From: Jacaranda mimosifolia
Taxonomy: Eukaryota; Streptophyta; Magnoliopsida; Lamiales; Bignoniaceae
Reading direction: 5' to 3'
DNA: 64,000 nucleotides
Assembly (NCBI GenBank): GCA_018894105.1
Contig: CM032129.1
Coordinates: forward strand, 28,661,468-28,725,467
A program made the translations under genes and the position numbers. The notes under the pieces are model-generated. The model was not told the origin of the DNA. It worked only from the letters and a program-made list of their open reading frames with translations, and searched no databases. This document shows positions 24,601-35,334 of this stretch, one piece after another. Within the stretch, counting starts at the first letter, position 1. Each line of letters begins with the position of its first letter.

Positions 24601-25337
24601 TCATAGTCAATTTTTTTACTTTTATGAATTAATTCTAATAATTAATTAGATCAATATGAGAAACAATTTTTCAACCCTAATCGAATTCTTTCCATGAGTC
24701 ATATCACTCAAATGGGAGATTATTATTCTTGAAAATTAAATTTGCCACTTGTTTCTCATTTGATGATAGATGAATTCAACTTAAAAATGATTATTCCATC
24801 ACATGTATCTTGCTAGATTTCAAATTCCAATTCAATATGTGGATTCGACATCCTTAATGAACCGAATCCGCCCACAGATACCCACTATATATTAAACTAT
24901 GTTTTTTTGTAATGAAAGTGGTTTTAAGAAAGAAAAATAAACAAAAAGTGAAAAAAAAAAAAAAAAAAAAAAAAGGAACCGGCCATACAACGTTATACTT
25001 GTTTTTGTCTGGGAAAGCGGGGCACGTGGTTTTATCTTGGACATGTGGTTCTTCACGAAAAGTTCAATGAATGTTCTAAACTGGGACGGAGCATAATTTC
25101 TGTTTATGGAAGCAAAATGTTGAATTATTAAAAATATGAATTTTTTTTTTTATTATTATACTTATACATAAAAAAATATAATGGGACAAAAGGCATATTT
25201 TTAATAAAAAGAGAGACAGATTTATAATATAAAGATGATAAAAATGTAATATTTAAAAAATTTTAATATAAAAAATAAAATTTTAATATTTTGAGGGGGG
25301 CAAAAGTATAATATTTTAAAAGTTTGAATATTTTAAG
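18622..25337. other. Gene desert, no gene seen
   Basis: AT-rich DNA with many poly(A)/poly(T) runs and two long G runs (23094-23107 and 24315-24331). Open frames are short and lack domains. A well-defined transposon was not resolved. Confidence 0.55.
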
Positions 25338-26310
25338 TAGACCTGGCAATTAAGTACCCATGGGTAACCCAATGACAGGTACCAACGGATTGGATAAATT
25401 TACCCATTTTTTATTGGGTACGAGGTAGGGGACTCGTTACCCATGAGGATGGGTAACGGGTAACCCGCGGGTACTCGTGATTTTTTTTTCTTTTTTTAAT
25501 TATTTAAAGGTAAACATGATGTTACTCAAATATTAACTAAATAAAACTAGAAAAAAAAAAAAAGACTACAAATTTCAAACATTAAATTGAATAAATACCT
25601 AAAGCATATTAATAATATTGTAGTTTAAAACTTATATATTAAGTATTCAAAATCTACCAAATTTAAAGTACATCACATTCAAAAGTTCAAACTTAAATTC
25701 CATTACATGCCAAAAAAAATTTGAATTGAAAATTTAAATATCAATAAGACATTGTTGTTCTTGTGGAAGAAGATGTTGCATCCATAGGAATATGCACAAC
25801 AAGTTGTTTTAGGATATAATTTAATTTAATTTGCTATAGATTTTTAATTTATGAAATCAAAAATTAATATTTAGATTAAAAATATTTATATGTAAATATA
25901 TATAAATATATAATATATATTTATATGTATATATAATATAATATAATATAATATATATATTAAAGTACATCACATTCAAAAGTTAAAACTTAAATTCCAT
26001 TACATGCCAAAAGTTTTTTGAATTGAAAATTTAAATATCAATCAAACATTATTGTTCTTGTGGAAGAGGATGTTACATCCATAGGAATATGCACAATAAG
26101 TTGTTTTAGGATATGATTTAATTTAATTTGCTTTAGATTTTTAATTTATGAAATCAAAAATTAATATTTAGATTAAAAATATTTATATGTAATATATATA
26201 TATAAATATATAATATATATTTATATGTATGCATAATATAATATATATATATATAAATTACGGGTTTTCTGCGGGTACCCGCGGATATGAGTTGAATTTT
26301 GCCAGGTCTA
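25338..26310. mobile_element. hAT-like element with internal tandem duplication
   Basis: The ends read TAGACCTGGCAATTAAGTACC and, from the other side, TAGACCTGGCAAAATTC, flanked by a perfect 8-bp duplication ATTTTAAG (25330-25337 and 26311-26318). Subterminal GGGTACCCG/GGGTAACCCG motifs are repeated. The interior contains two copies of a roughly 298-bp unit, starting at about 25665 and 25964. There is no transposase. Confidence 0.78.
25665..26260. repeat. Direct repeat of about 298 bp inside the hAT-like element
   Basis: AGTACATCACATTCAAAAGTT recurs 299 bases later. It is followed in each copy by CATTACATGCCAAAA, TTGTTCTTGTGGAAGA, ATCCATAGGAATATGCACAA and a (TA)n tract. The copies differ by scattered substitutions and small indels. 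Confidence 0.8.
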
Positions 26311-26400
26311 ATTTTAAGGGAACGAAAGTGTAATATTTTTAATATAAAAAATAAAAATTTAATATTTTGAGGGGGCGGCTGCCGCTGTCGGCAACCCCCG

Positions 26401-26418
26401 CCCCCCCCCCCCCCCCCC
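26401..26418. repeat. Poly(C) run, 18 bases
   Basis: It lies within a GC-rich island (26371-26450: CGGCTGCCGCTGTCGGCAAC … GGGCCCGGGCTCCGGGCTC) in otherwise AT-rich DNA. Confidence 0.9.
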
Positions 26419-27014
26419 GGGCCCGGGCTCCGGGCTCAGTGGCTCCGTCTCTGGTTCTAAATCTAAACAAGGTTTCCTCTTTTCCAATGATCAATTATGT
26501 TGCGGATGCATTGCACTTTCGCCAAACAATGGGGGTATAATTTGATTAAAAGTTATTTCAAGAAAAAAATAAATCTTACAAAAAAATCAATATGTTAAAA
26601 TTCAAAGACAAATTAAATGGAATTATTAAAAATTAAGTAATCAATGCAATTACTTATAAATCAAAATAATAAAATTATTATTGAGCCTAATACCCATAAT
26701 GTCATGCCCGAGGCCAGCAAACTTATTGGTTGCAAAAATTGTATTTAAATTCACCAAGTGCATTTTGAAATTAAATTGATCAACTTGCTTAAAAGAGATA
26801 TTTAATGAATTCATTTTAATGAAATTTTATTAAATGACCACTCTTTTAATATTTTATCAATATAAATGAAGCATTACACATAAATAAATAGAATTTGACC
26901 TCGAAAATTCTTATCAATGATGGAGTCTTAGGGCTTTATAATTTTTTTGATAAGACAATATTATCAAATTATTGAAATCGAATCAATTAAGCTAAAATAT
27001 AAACTACATAATTT

Positions 27015-27105
27015 TTATGCACATAAGACGTTCATTCGGGTCGAACTCAAGACCTCCCACATGCCACTGGACCTTAGGCCTGATAATTACCATATATGTT
27101 TTAAT
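27015..27105 (-). mobile_element. tRNA-derived SINE-like segment
   Basis: The minus strand reads CCAGTGGCATGTGGGAGGTC TTGAGTTCGACCCG (split here), where GAGTTCGACCC matches a pol III B box and CCAGTGGC falls in the A-box position. It shares AATGAACGT and TGTGCA with the segment at 28605-28720. Confidence 0.45.
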
Positions 27106-28604
27106 GCCACTTGATACAAGAATTAGTGCAATTTGGCACAAGAATTTAATGAGGCAAAAAAGAGAAAAGAAATGTTAAGAAAGGTAATTTTAGTCTCATG
27201 CTCATGCTAACTGGATCTTTGCTGATTAAAAGGCCTCCCCTTTAATAATAAACTTGCAAAAAACATGTTGTGGGTGTTTGAATTTGTTCAAATGCTGGGG
27301 GTGTTTGTTTTTATTTCCAAAGTTTAGTTATCATTATTAATTCAAAATTGAAAATCATCAATTTCTATCTACTTTCACTCAAAATAATTTTTTTTTAAAT
27401 TATTTTTAGACCTATCCTATCATCCTACTATCATATCAATTAAATTTAAATTTAATTTGATATAATATGCCCACTATCATTTTAAAATTAAATAAAAAAT
27501 AATTTTTTTTAAATATAAAAAATATAAATCAATTAACTTTTCAACATTATAATACTATAATCATTATTTTCCAACAAAACATTCGAACACAATTTTATTT
27601 TCATTTCCAAACCATAACTACTTTTCCAACTATAAGAAATGCATAAAAATTGAAAATGGCTCTAGAAATGAAAGCAAACAGGTCCACCCATCTTTTGCAT
27701 TTTCATAACTATTTGAAAATTAAAAAGTATTGCTTTCTATCCATTTTCATTCAAAAAAATGCTTTTTTTATTTTTAATTTTTTTTTAAACCTACCCTATC
27801 ATCATACTACTCCATAAATCAAATTCAAATTTAACTTGAAATAAAATACCCAATATCATTTTAAAATTAATAATATATATATATTTAAAAATCTTTCTAA
27901 ATATAAAAAAAATACCACTTTTCAATCATATACATATTCTAATAATTACTTTGCAACATTCCATCCAAACACATTTCTATTTTCATTTTTAATTTATTAC
28001 TAGCTTTCTAACTTTTAGAAACGTGTGAAAATTGAAAATGGCTTTGAAATAAACCAAACGAGTTCTAACTCTTTGATATTTAAAAATACATATATATTTT
28101 ATTTTTTGGAAAAAAAATAGAGAAAGTGAGAGAAAAACTTTGCTCAAAAATAATGTGAATGGACAAGAGCTTTTTGGTCATACAATTAATTTTTTGATAA
28201 GATACTTTCCTAAATAACTGTCCAATAATGACTTGTTTCCTTTTTTACCTCAGTTGTGCCGTACTACTTGGATGACAAATAAAGATCGAGGATTGGACCT
28301 TAATAGTCAATCGTTCGTGCGCCTTCTCATTTTAGTATAATGTTCCCCAAGAACGGTCACATATACCGCAGTAGCTTTATTGACTAACCGCAACGAAACA
28401 ATTGTGTCATTACATCAATATTCCAAATTAATGAAATATAAGTAATTACATCATTTGTAATTAAGAGATTAAATATAAATTACTACACAAATAAATATAA
28501 TATTTTTTTAGAGAGCATTACAAATGATGAAATATTATCATTTTAATAAATCAATCAATATATTCATATTCTCAAATCAAATAAATCTCAAGTCAAATAA
28601 TCAA

Positions 28605-28720
28605 AATATACACTATACACAAAGTACATAAAGTGCACAATACGTTCATTACAGGTCAAATACAAGACTTCCCACTTAAATATGAGAGACGAATGACACT
28701 TCAACTACAAGCCACTGGCC
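28605..28720 (-). mobile_element. tRNA-derived SINE-like segment, second copy
   Basis: The minus strand contains GGCCAGTGGCTTG … GTGGGAAGTCTTG … TTTGACCTG … AATGAACGT, parallel to the 27015-27105 segment. The B box is degenerate. Confidence 0.4.
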
Positions 28721-28973
28721 AAATAAATATAATTAATTACTATAAAAATAAACTAATATCCACATTTGGTGATATTCAAAATCATAACCTGAGTTGAATA
28801 GCACTGAAAATTATTAATTGATGATTGCTTTACTTAAATGTCACTTGTGAGTAATATCAAGGATCTCCTTTTAGTAATAGCCTTATAATTAATATAAAAT
28901 AAGATATTAATGTTATTTATCGGACATGAGTGTTTAAAATATGATGGTAAAATAAAAATAATTTATAACTTAT

Positions 28974-29768
28974 TGATATAGGGAAATTCAACAGGCCCAA
29001 CCCATTAACAATTGATTAGGTGATTGATCAGGCACAAAACCTCATTGGGCTGTTTTGATAACTCAATTACTAGCATCTAGTTAGTCGACTAACATGTGGT
29101 CGATCAGCTCGTATGACCGATAGACCCTTAGCTAGAGAGGCCTTTAGGCCGAAGGAGTCCCATCATCTCAACCAGAGTATGCCTAGGTGACTCACAGCTA
29201 AGGAAACATCTTGACCAGAGGAGGTCGATTAGAGAAACAGGAAATATTTCCTCACCACTAGTTACTACCGCATTGAATGCATTGCAACTACCATTCTACC
29301 GCATTAAATGCACTGACAGATGGCATGCCTCTACCGTACCACCATTCTGCCTCCGCATTAAATATGGAGATCTTATTCATATCTTGGGAAGAAAAAGGAA
29401 GCGCCATTTGGAGAAGGTTTTAGGAGGAAGAAGACCTAAAGGTCCTCAAACAAGGACAAAGGCCCTCTCTGCGTATGCAAGGGCACCATAGACATCCTAA
29501 TCTCTCAAGAGAGACTATAAATGCCCCATTACAACCCTTCAGCAATGTATGTTCACTATCATTCTAGCCCTCACTCTATCGCTCCATATTCTGGTCGATT
29601 TGCACTGACTTGAGTGCCATAGTCGAGTGTCCCTTGATTAGCCTGACGTGTGTTATATGTTGTTGGACTCGAGTTACTTCCATCCAACCATTCCACTCCA
29701 ACCCATATTATGGTCGACTGCATTGGGCCAGAGCCCAATTCTTTGATAAACAGATCCGACCATCATCA
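28974..29768 (+). mobile_element. Solo LTR, family A copy 1
   Basis: It runs from TGATATAGGGAAATTCAACA to CGACCATCATCA, about 795 bp. It contains a promoter-like GACTATAAATGCCCCATT near 29512 and repeated CCGCATTAAATGCA motifs. It is flanked by CTTAT on the left and CTTAC on the right. No primer-binding site, gag or pol follows, so it is a solo LTR. It is related to 42305-43057 through TTGATAT, GGCCCA, GGTCGA, CGCATTAAATGCACT and the TAGCCT(G/A)ACGT block. The frame at 29273-29491 lies inside it and is not a gene. Confidence 0.65.
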
Positions 29769-30334
29769 CTTACTATTTGAAAATGTATTGTTACTTATCT
29801 TAACATGTTTATTTGGATTTATTATTTAATTAGTAAAAATTATTAAAGTGACAACAAAATCTTTTGTCGCCTAATATATATAATTAGTGACAATTTTTGT
29901 ATTGCCACTTAATATTTTATCAATAATTCGTCTTTTTTTATAGTGATCTAAGATGAGATGACTTTAAAAAATATAAAGATAAAAGAAGAAAGAGTGGAGA
30001 CAGATGTGAACAAATTAAAACCACTTTTAAATGAATGTACTGATTGGCCAATGATATCCTTTATTTTATAGTGTATATCAAGTGATATAGATACATCCCA
30101 TTAACAATATATAGATTTTTAATAAATAATCCACACATGATTTTATAGTAAATTGAGTGTGCTGCATTCAACTAAACTGCGCATAAAATATTTAATTGCG
30201 TAATTTTCATCACTACTATTTTTATTTCAATATAAAAAAAATATACCAAGTTTATTGAGCCAATCGTCCAATAATGAATAACCCCACAAAGATATAATCA
30301 TTTTCAACTCTTTTCCCTCACCCTTCCACCATTA

Positions 30335-30365
<31 letters not shown>

Positions 30366-32116
30366 GAGGTCACTAAATCATGTGTTAGGAAAAAGTTATT
30401 ATTAGAATATAGTTATTATAGAGGTCACTAAATCATGTTATTATTAGAATATAGTTTGATGGCATCAAATTAATCATATAACAAATATCAAGTTTGTAGG
30501 AAAGAGCTGCATAAGAGGATGTTTTCTTTAAAAAAAACCTAGATAGATTAGATTTAATTTTTTTCATCAAGTTTCTCTTTATATAAAGTAGGATCTATTT
30601 TCTAATGCATCTATACTTGTTATTGAATTCGCAAAAATATTTTTTTTATATCAGTACCTCATATTTTAAGAATTTTAACTTTCCCTTCAAATTAAAAAGG
30701 AATTATGAAATGTTTAGATAAGAGCAATTGAAAGAAACCAGTCTTTTATATTCATTTTTTTATATTTACTATCTTTTTTGAAAAAATATACCAATTATGA
30801 TAATTTATCTCTCATTTAATTGGCTAGGACCTAGTGTTCAACCCACATGCAATTCCAAATTAAAATTTTATAAAGCAAAAAACGTAATATTATCAATTTA
30901 CCATCATTATATATAAGCCACCGACCCTTAACTTTATTGGGTAGCATCTCATATCACTTTATTAATTTTCATTGCAAAAAGAGGCTACCACTTAAGTCTT
31001 TAACGTCAATTTCTTATCGAAAAAAAGAAGGGAAAAAAAAACAAAAAAACTTTAACGTCAATTGACAAAAGGAATAGAGATAAAAATATGTGACGTGGAC
31101 ATGCACCAGCTGCTCCGCGATTTCCAAAATTCTCGCTGAAAAATATGTTAATATACAAATACCAATTAAAAGGATTTATTTGTATAAAATAAGGAAAAAA
31201 AAACTCAAAAAAGGAGAAACATATGGGGAATTTATGCTGCTTCTGGGAATAACACTGCTGAAGCGGCGAAGTTTCTGAAAGAGAGGCTGCAGTACTGAGT
31301 ACTCCCGTTAAAACGATTCTCACGTCAGAAACGCGGCAGAACTCAATAGGAAACCCCTGTTTCGGTTTTATTTACAGAGACGCCATTTGATGACTTTATG
31401 CACCAAAGTACCAAACACGTCTGATATGGGTTATTAGTCTTATTGTCCCAACGTAATTTTTTAATATCACATAATGCGTTGTTTAATATGCAAAATAAAA
31501 ATGTGGGTCGATTTGCAATTAATCAAAAACCCTGCATTGTTCATGCGATTGCACAATTATATAATCGCATCCACATAATTGCATTATCTTATTACAATTT
31601 TGCTTCCTTGATTGTCCTTTTTATTTTCTTTTCTTGTAAAGGGGAGATATAAGGGTTTTATTCAAGGGCAATCTTGTTATTTATCTAATTAATCCTACAT
31701 ATCAAACATACATCGGACGTGTTTGATACTAAAGATTATTGATATCACTTAATCATGGGTAGACTACAATCTCACCTGCAGTTATGGGATGATAATTAGG
31801 TCCAATAGCGTGAATAGTACAGCCTTGGAGCCAATCTTGCTCAACCCGTCACCATAATCTCTTCTATCAAATATGTTGCTAATATTGATTGAAGGAGCTA
31901 GTCACTGTAATCTTTTATATCAAATGTGGCCATAAAAAGATTAAGGTAGATTTAAGTAGTAGCTAATTTTAAGGTCAATCTTTAATATCAAATAAACAAA
32001 TGAATTATTTAATCTCATTTTATCTCATTCTATTTAAATCTCCATTACTATCTATATTTTCAATCAAATGTGCCAACAAATGCATGAATCCCAATATTTG
32101 AGTCTAGAATTTTGTT
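29769..32116. other. Intergenic, no intact gene
   Basis: It contains a (TTA)n microsatellite (about 30335-30365), a short tandem duplication of TTATAGAGGTCACTAAATCATG (30361 and 30417), and a relatively GC-balanced patch at 31085-31400 that may hold gene relics (see Findings). Confidence 0.5.
30335..30365. repeat. (TTA)n microsatellite
   Basis: About ten TTA/ATT units, directly followed by a two-copy repeat containing TAGAGGTCACTAAATCATG. Confidence 0.9.
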
Positions 32117-32736
32117 TAGGAGTGTCAATGGAGTGGAATGGGGATTGCCCCTTTGCCCCCACCCTAATCTCTATGACGGGTACTCGTCTCCATTCCTTTG
32201 TGGGGAGACAGGCACCCATTAGTATTCATAGATTTGATATAATTTATAAATTTTATTAAAAAATTTGTAAATAAAAAATTAATATTAAAAGTTATATATT
32301 TTTTAATAATTTAAATAACTTCCAAAATTTAAAACCTATCATACAGAACACGCCAAATTTAATTATATTTTATAATAAAACATTAAAAATATAAAATATC
32401 AATATCAATAAAATCTCACAATTCTTTTCAAAAGGTTCTTCATTGAGTGTAGTTCGTACAAAAATATATGTAATTTATTAAAAAAAGTATTTTAACAATT
32501 AAATATATTTTGATATTATATATATATATAAAGTTATATTAATAATTTAATTAACTTTTAAACGGGATGGATATCTATGGGAACGGGGACTATGATCTTC
32601 ACCCCGCCCTGTTTAGCAATTGGAGGTTAATATTTACTCGTCTCCATTCCCACATGGAGAAATTATTCCCCATATCAACCACATTGAGGAGAATTCCTTG
32701 TGGATATATACGAGGATGGATAATTTTGACATCCCA
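32117..32736. mobile_element. Possible hAT-like MITE
   Basis: The left end TAGGAGTGTCAATGGAG and the right end, read inward, TGGGATGTCAAAATTATCC are similar. The subterminal ends carry GTCTCCATTCC repeats and GGGAACGGGGAC. No target duplication could be matched, so the ends are uncertain. Confidence 0.4.
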
Positions 32737-33413
32737 AACTTTATCCAAATTTATGGCATTTAATTGAATATGTATTTAATTAAATTTATGAATCATTAAA
32801 TGATGAGTATGATATTAAAATTTTCTATGGTGATTCCATCTTCTGTTGAACATAGAAGTCTAAGCATATTGACGTGTTATTGAAAAATCATGATTTTTTA
32901 CATAAAGGTTTTATTTAAAAGTGTATAAGCAAGAAAACAAAATGGAGTTATAAATTGTTTCAAGGTTTTGACTTATTCAATATGAATAAGTTTTTTGTTT
33001 TGTTTTATTTTGTTTTTAACCAATTCACAATGAAGGAGCTTTGTGAAAATGCACATAATCATTGTTCTCAACAAAATCACGTGGTTATACATCAAAAAAG
33101 AATATATTAAGAATTTTTCATTCAAAACGACTTGAAAAATGAATTTTCAACCTACAACATGAAGAAACTTTGAGGGAAAAATAGTAAAGAAATAATGAAA
33201 AATAAAATGAGAGTTAACTTACATTACATAAAGGGCTACAAGAAATATTTACAAGAGTACAACAAAGATTTTACTACATCCTTAAAAAATATTTTCACAT
33301 ATTATAAGATGATTAGGTCAAAAATTAAATTTAGTATTACTAATATTTATGTTATAATATTATTATACTTTCACATATTCCTCAAAATTCAATTAAATAA
33401 ATACTCAAATCAA

Positions 33414-35141
33414 GGGTAAATTAGGTTTTACCCCCCTGTGATAATGGAAAAGAGCAAAAAACTCCCTTATGAAAAAACAATAGGCAATGTCCCCCCCTAT
33501 GTTTTTAAAAAAATAGCAAATTACCCCCCTCCGATTGGCGGTGCAAATCACGCGCGGCAAGTGAGGTTGGTTCAGGGTTTTTGGTGATGAAATGTCAATT
33601 TTGCCCCTTAAAATCAACTGTTGAATTTATTAAAAAAAATTAAAGGTTCAGATTACTTCTATCTAAAAAATATATATAAAATATAAAAATATACCTACAT
33701 ATATATACCTACATATACATATTTATATATAAATATATATATGTATTATATATACATATATATATAACCCACTACCCACCCCGGCAACCCACCCAACCCT
33801 CCCCCACCACACCAGCGGCGGCCATGGCGGCCGCCTTATTCAAGCAACAGCCAGGCGGCCATGGATGCTGCCATGGCCGCCTAAATATATATATAAAAAA
33901 AAAAAAAAGTTGAAAAATGTGGCCAGCAACCGGATCTTGATCTGGCCAGATCCAGATCCAAAATGCTGCCATGGCAGCCGTGAGGTTTGGGGAGAGGGGA
34001 TGGGGGGTGGGTTGGGGGTAGATTATTAAATAATTATATATATATATTATCATATATATACTATATGTTATTATATATCTTATCATATATTTATTATAAT
34101 GTATATATTATTATATATATTATCATATATATGGTAATAAATATATAAATATAAACATCTTATAAAAAATATATATGGATATAAATATAATATATATTTT
34201 CATAAATATATATAATATTTAATTTGAAATAAATAATTAGAAATATATATATATAAACAAAAGTTATTTAAATTTTATAAAATATTTATTTAGTAATATA
34301 TAGTATGTATAAATATATACATAAATATTTATGTATTTATAATGTATTATATATATATTATGTTTTATATTATATATTATATATTTATATTTGTATATAA
34401 TATATATAAATAAAAAAAGAATAAATTAGAAAGATGAATAAACAAAAAATTAAAAACAGTTTTTAAAGTTAAAAATAAAAAAATTGGTATGAAGGAGATA
34501 AAAATATATGTATATAAATATAATCTATATTTTCATAAATATATATAATATTTAATTTGAAATAAATAATTAGAAAGAGAAAAGATATAAACAAAAGTTA
34601 TTTAAATTTTATAGATAAAATTTTAAGATGGGGGTGGGGGTGGGGGTGGGGTTTATTATATAAAATATAATAAAAATGTCTATTTAGTAATATATATTGT
34701 GTATAAATATATACATAAATATTTATGTATTTATAATGTATTATATTATATATATTATATTATGTTTATTATATTATATATTATCTATTTATATTTGTAT
34801 ATATAATATATATAAATAAATAAAAATTACAAAGATGAATAAACAAAAAAATTAAAAATAGTTTTTAAATTTAAAAATAAAAAAATTGGTATGAAGGAGA
34901 TGAAAAAGATATATAAAAACATATTTTAAAAAAAAATAAATAAAATTGACAATATATGAAGGAATTAGGGGTAGTATAGTCTTTATACATTAAAATTATG
35001 GTTAAATTGCATCAAATCACAAAAGAAAGGCGGTATGTCTATTTTTTAAAATCACAAAGAGGTGCATTATCTATTATTTTTTTTATAGGGACTTTTTTTA
35101 CAATTTATAACTAATACAAAGGGGTAAAATGCAATTCACCC
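33414..35141. mobile_element. Mutator-like (MULE) non-autonomous element
   Basis: A 1.73-kb element with ends GGGTAAATTAGGTTTTACCCC and, inward from the right, GGGTGAATTGCATTTTACCCC. It is flanked by a perfect 10-bp direct repeat CTCAAATCAA (33404-33413 and 35142-35151), in the 9-11 bp range of MULEs. The core 33775-34020 is GC-rich with GCGGCCATGGCGGCCGCC-type palindromes and GATCTGGCCAGATCCAGATC. The rest is TATATA-rich with a near-duplicate stretch (34140-34480 against 34500-34890). There is no transposase; the frame at 33772-34086 is low-complexity. Confidence 0.75.
34140..34890. repeat. Internal direct duplication in the MULE
   Basis: Two copies share ATAATATTTAATTTGAAATAAATAATTAGAAA, TAATATATA(G/T)TATGTATAAATATATACATAAATATTTATG and AATTGGTATGAAGGAGAT (listed here as landmarks). 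They are spaced about 350-395 bases apart. Confidence 0.65.
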
Positions 35142-35302
35142 CTCAAATCAACGTAATATAATCTTGTGTAAAAACACTAATGTGAAGATAAAATAAGAGT
35201 CAGCGAGGAACTATCGTTCGGGGTCTACACGCTTCCAGTGGCATTTTCGTTGTAACGTCATGAATGAAGGGCATTTGTAGTTCCTCTAAAAGTCCACCGG
35301 AC

Positions 35303-35310
35303 TATATAAG
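35303..35310 (+). promoter_or_regulatory. TATA box of the GRAS gene
   Basis: TATATAAG lies about 30 bases upstream of the inferred transcript start (near 35335). An AACGTCATG (as-1/bZIP-like half site) sits at about 35254. The MULE at 33414-35141 ends only about 160 bases upstream. Confidence 0.55.
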
Positions 35311-35334
35311 AAATCAAAATTTGTTGAATTCCAT

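Larger units (their letters stand above)
26451..28973. other. Intergenic with SINE and MITE-like repeats
   Basis: Two SINE-like segments on the minus strand are listed separately. 27290-27690 and 27690-28065 look like two related AT-rich MITE-type repeats: each ends with AAAATTGAAAATGGCT(C/T)T followed by GAAA and AAAC. No gene was found. Confidence 0.4.

Noticed and set aside
25665..26260. Repeats considered as an array of regularly spaced units (CRISPR-like)
   Set aside because: Only two long adjacent units inside a plant transposon; no short repeats with unique spacers anywhere in the window.
29273..29491. 72-codon frame
   Set aside because: Lies within a solo LTR and has no similarity to a known protein that I can see.
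33772..34086. 104-codon frame in the MULE
   Set aside because: Low-complexity translation of TATATA and GC palindromes.
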